Shown here piece by piece: positions 25,304 to 25,729 of a stretch of DNA of 25,729 bases. The stretch spans positions 1-25,729 of the forward strand of contig JALKBU010000754.1 in assembly GCA_023091735.1 (NCBI GenBank), in the 5' to 3' direction. This DNA is from Trichomonas tenax. Lineage: Eukaryota; Parabasalia; Trichomonadida; Trichomonadidae. Each line of letters starts with the position of its first letter. Position 1 is the stretch's first letter. Made by a program: the position numbers and the translations under genes. The notes under the pieces were generated by a model. The model was not told the origin of the DNA. It made no database searches and saw nothing but the letters and a program-made list of their open reading frames with translations.

Positions 25304-25729
25304 TTAATTGTATTTTTCTATTAATGCTTTAACTTTTCTCTGAAATTTTTCACAGCGATTAATTTCACCATTTTTATTCATCTTAAATCTTGTTCTGGTA
25401 GATAATAGGTCAAAGTTTATTTCATGACCATCATATAAATATTCATATAATTTCTTAACAATACCATCGAAATGTTTATTGGCATAATCTACAATAGTTT
25501 CTTCGGGAATACCCTTTCATCTAAAATGTTGTGAATGTTCACCATTATAATTTTCTAATTCATCATAGTAAATTTTCTTACCGATAGAAATGTGATAAGT
25601 ATAATAACAATTAGGTAATTCATCGAAATCGTTATGAAATTGTCCCATATTTGTACCAATAAGCTCTCTGTTATGTAATTTCTTAAATTCTTCAGCTAAT
25701 GTATTAATTAAATTATCTTGGATATGAAT
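25304..25729 (-). pseudogene. C-terminal end of B-family DNA polymerase (Maverick), in-frame TGA, 5' part off the window
   Basis: Read on the minus strand, the frame is open from the window edge (IHIQDNLINTLAEE) through KKIYYDELENYNGEHSQHFR. A TGA at 25517-25519 follows, and then KGIPEETIVDYANKHFDGIV and on to TAA at 25304-25306. The combination (a Tyr-rich ending before a KGIP motif, then a helical C-terminus with RTRFKMNKNGE) matches the thumb end of protein-primed polymerases of Polintons, which replicate the element from its ends. The TGA falls in the middle of this conserved stretch, where the family has a residue before KGIP. This is the third broken gene of the element, and the main catalytic domains are outside the window. 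Confidence 0.6.

Larger units (their letters stand above)
18158..25729. mobile_element. Maverick/Polinton DNA transposon, left end; right end outside the window
   Basis: From about 18158 the sequence switches to AT-rich viral-type genes: major capsid protein, candidate penton and minor capsid proteins, FtsK/HerA-type packaging ATPase, retroviral-type integrase and a B-family DNA polymerase. This combination defines Maverick/Polintons. The terminus probably begins AGTAGTATACAGAG (18158) or AGTATACAGAG (18161), both consistent with the AG...TC ends of the family, and a 59-nt hairpin follows immediately. About 7.6 kb is visible of an element normally 15-20 kb long. The partner inverted repeat and the target-site duplication cannot be checked here. 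Lesions in at least four genes suggest a decaying copy. Confidence 0.85.

Overview
The window looks like nuclear DNA of a parabasalid protist, most probably Trichomonas vaginalis or a close relative. The support is as follows: AT-rich DNA; compact intron-less genes; Inr-like TCA+1Y(T/A) hexamers within about 25 bases of several start codons (TCACAT at 3578, TCACCA at 8635, TCACCA abutting the ATG at 1106-1108); stop codons that often run into TAAA; and a long Maverick/Polinton element, a class very abundant in that genome. The species call is inference, because no rRNA or tRNA marker is present.

Left part (1-5400). A small minus-strand gene broken by an in-frame TAG (572-1108) is followed by a 404-bp inverted-repeat element (2028-2431) that carries ten 21-bp tandem repeats. 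Next come a short unknown ORF (2913-3176) and a multi-spanning membrane protein resembling the GOST/Wntless/TMEM181 class (3589-4887).

Host gene cluster (5400-18096). In order: a CIMIP2/FAM166-like flagellar microtubule inner protein with an unresolved 5' end; a divergent XRN-type 5'-3' exoribonuclease-like protein in which several catalytic acidic residues appear replaced; a coiled-coil protein; a 2-kb gene graveyard (9736-11894) with a recognisable minus-strand pseudogene; a hydrogenosomal outer-membrane beta-barrel candidate with a C-terminal beta-signal; divergent from it by 51 bp, a Qa-SNARE/syntaxin with a Sly1-type N-peptide; a CARMIL-like PH plus leucine-rich-repeat protein; and, convergent with that, an unknown coiled-coil protein.

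Right part (18158-25729). This is the left end of a Maverick/Polinton, inserted about 60 bp upstream of the start codon of the coiled-coil gene. A subterminal 59-nt hairpin marks the end. Inside are a capsid module (a short cationic amphipathic protein resembling pVI-type minor capsid proteins, a major capsid protein and a probable single jelly-roll penton protein), a packaging ATPase, an integrase, several unknown small proteins and the C-terminal end of a B-family DNA polymerase that runs off the window. Four of these genes carry lesions. The ATPase stops immediately before the Walker B aspartate, the integrase 5' end is frameshifted at a T6 run, and one unknown ORF and the polymerase each contain an in-frame TGA. 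This copy is therefore probably a decaying element, unless TGA is read through.
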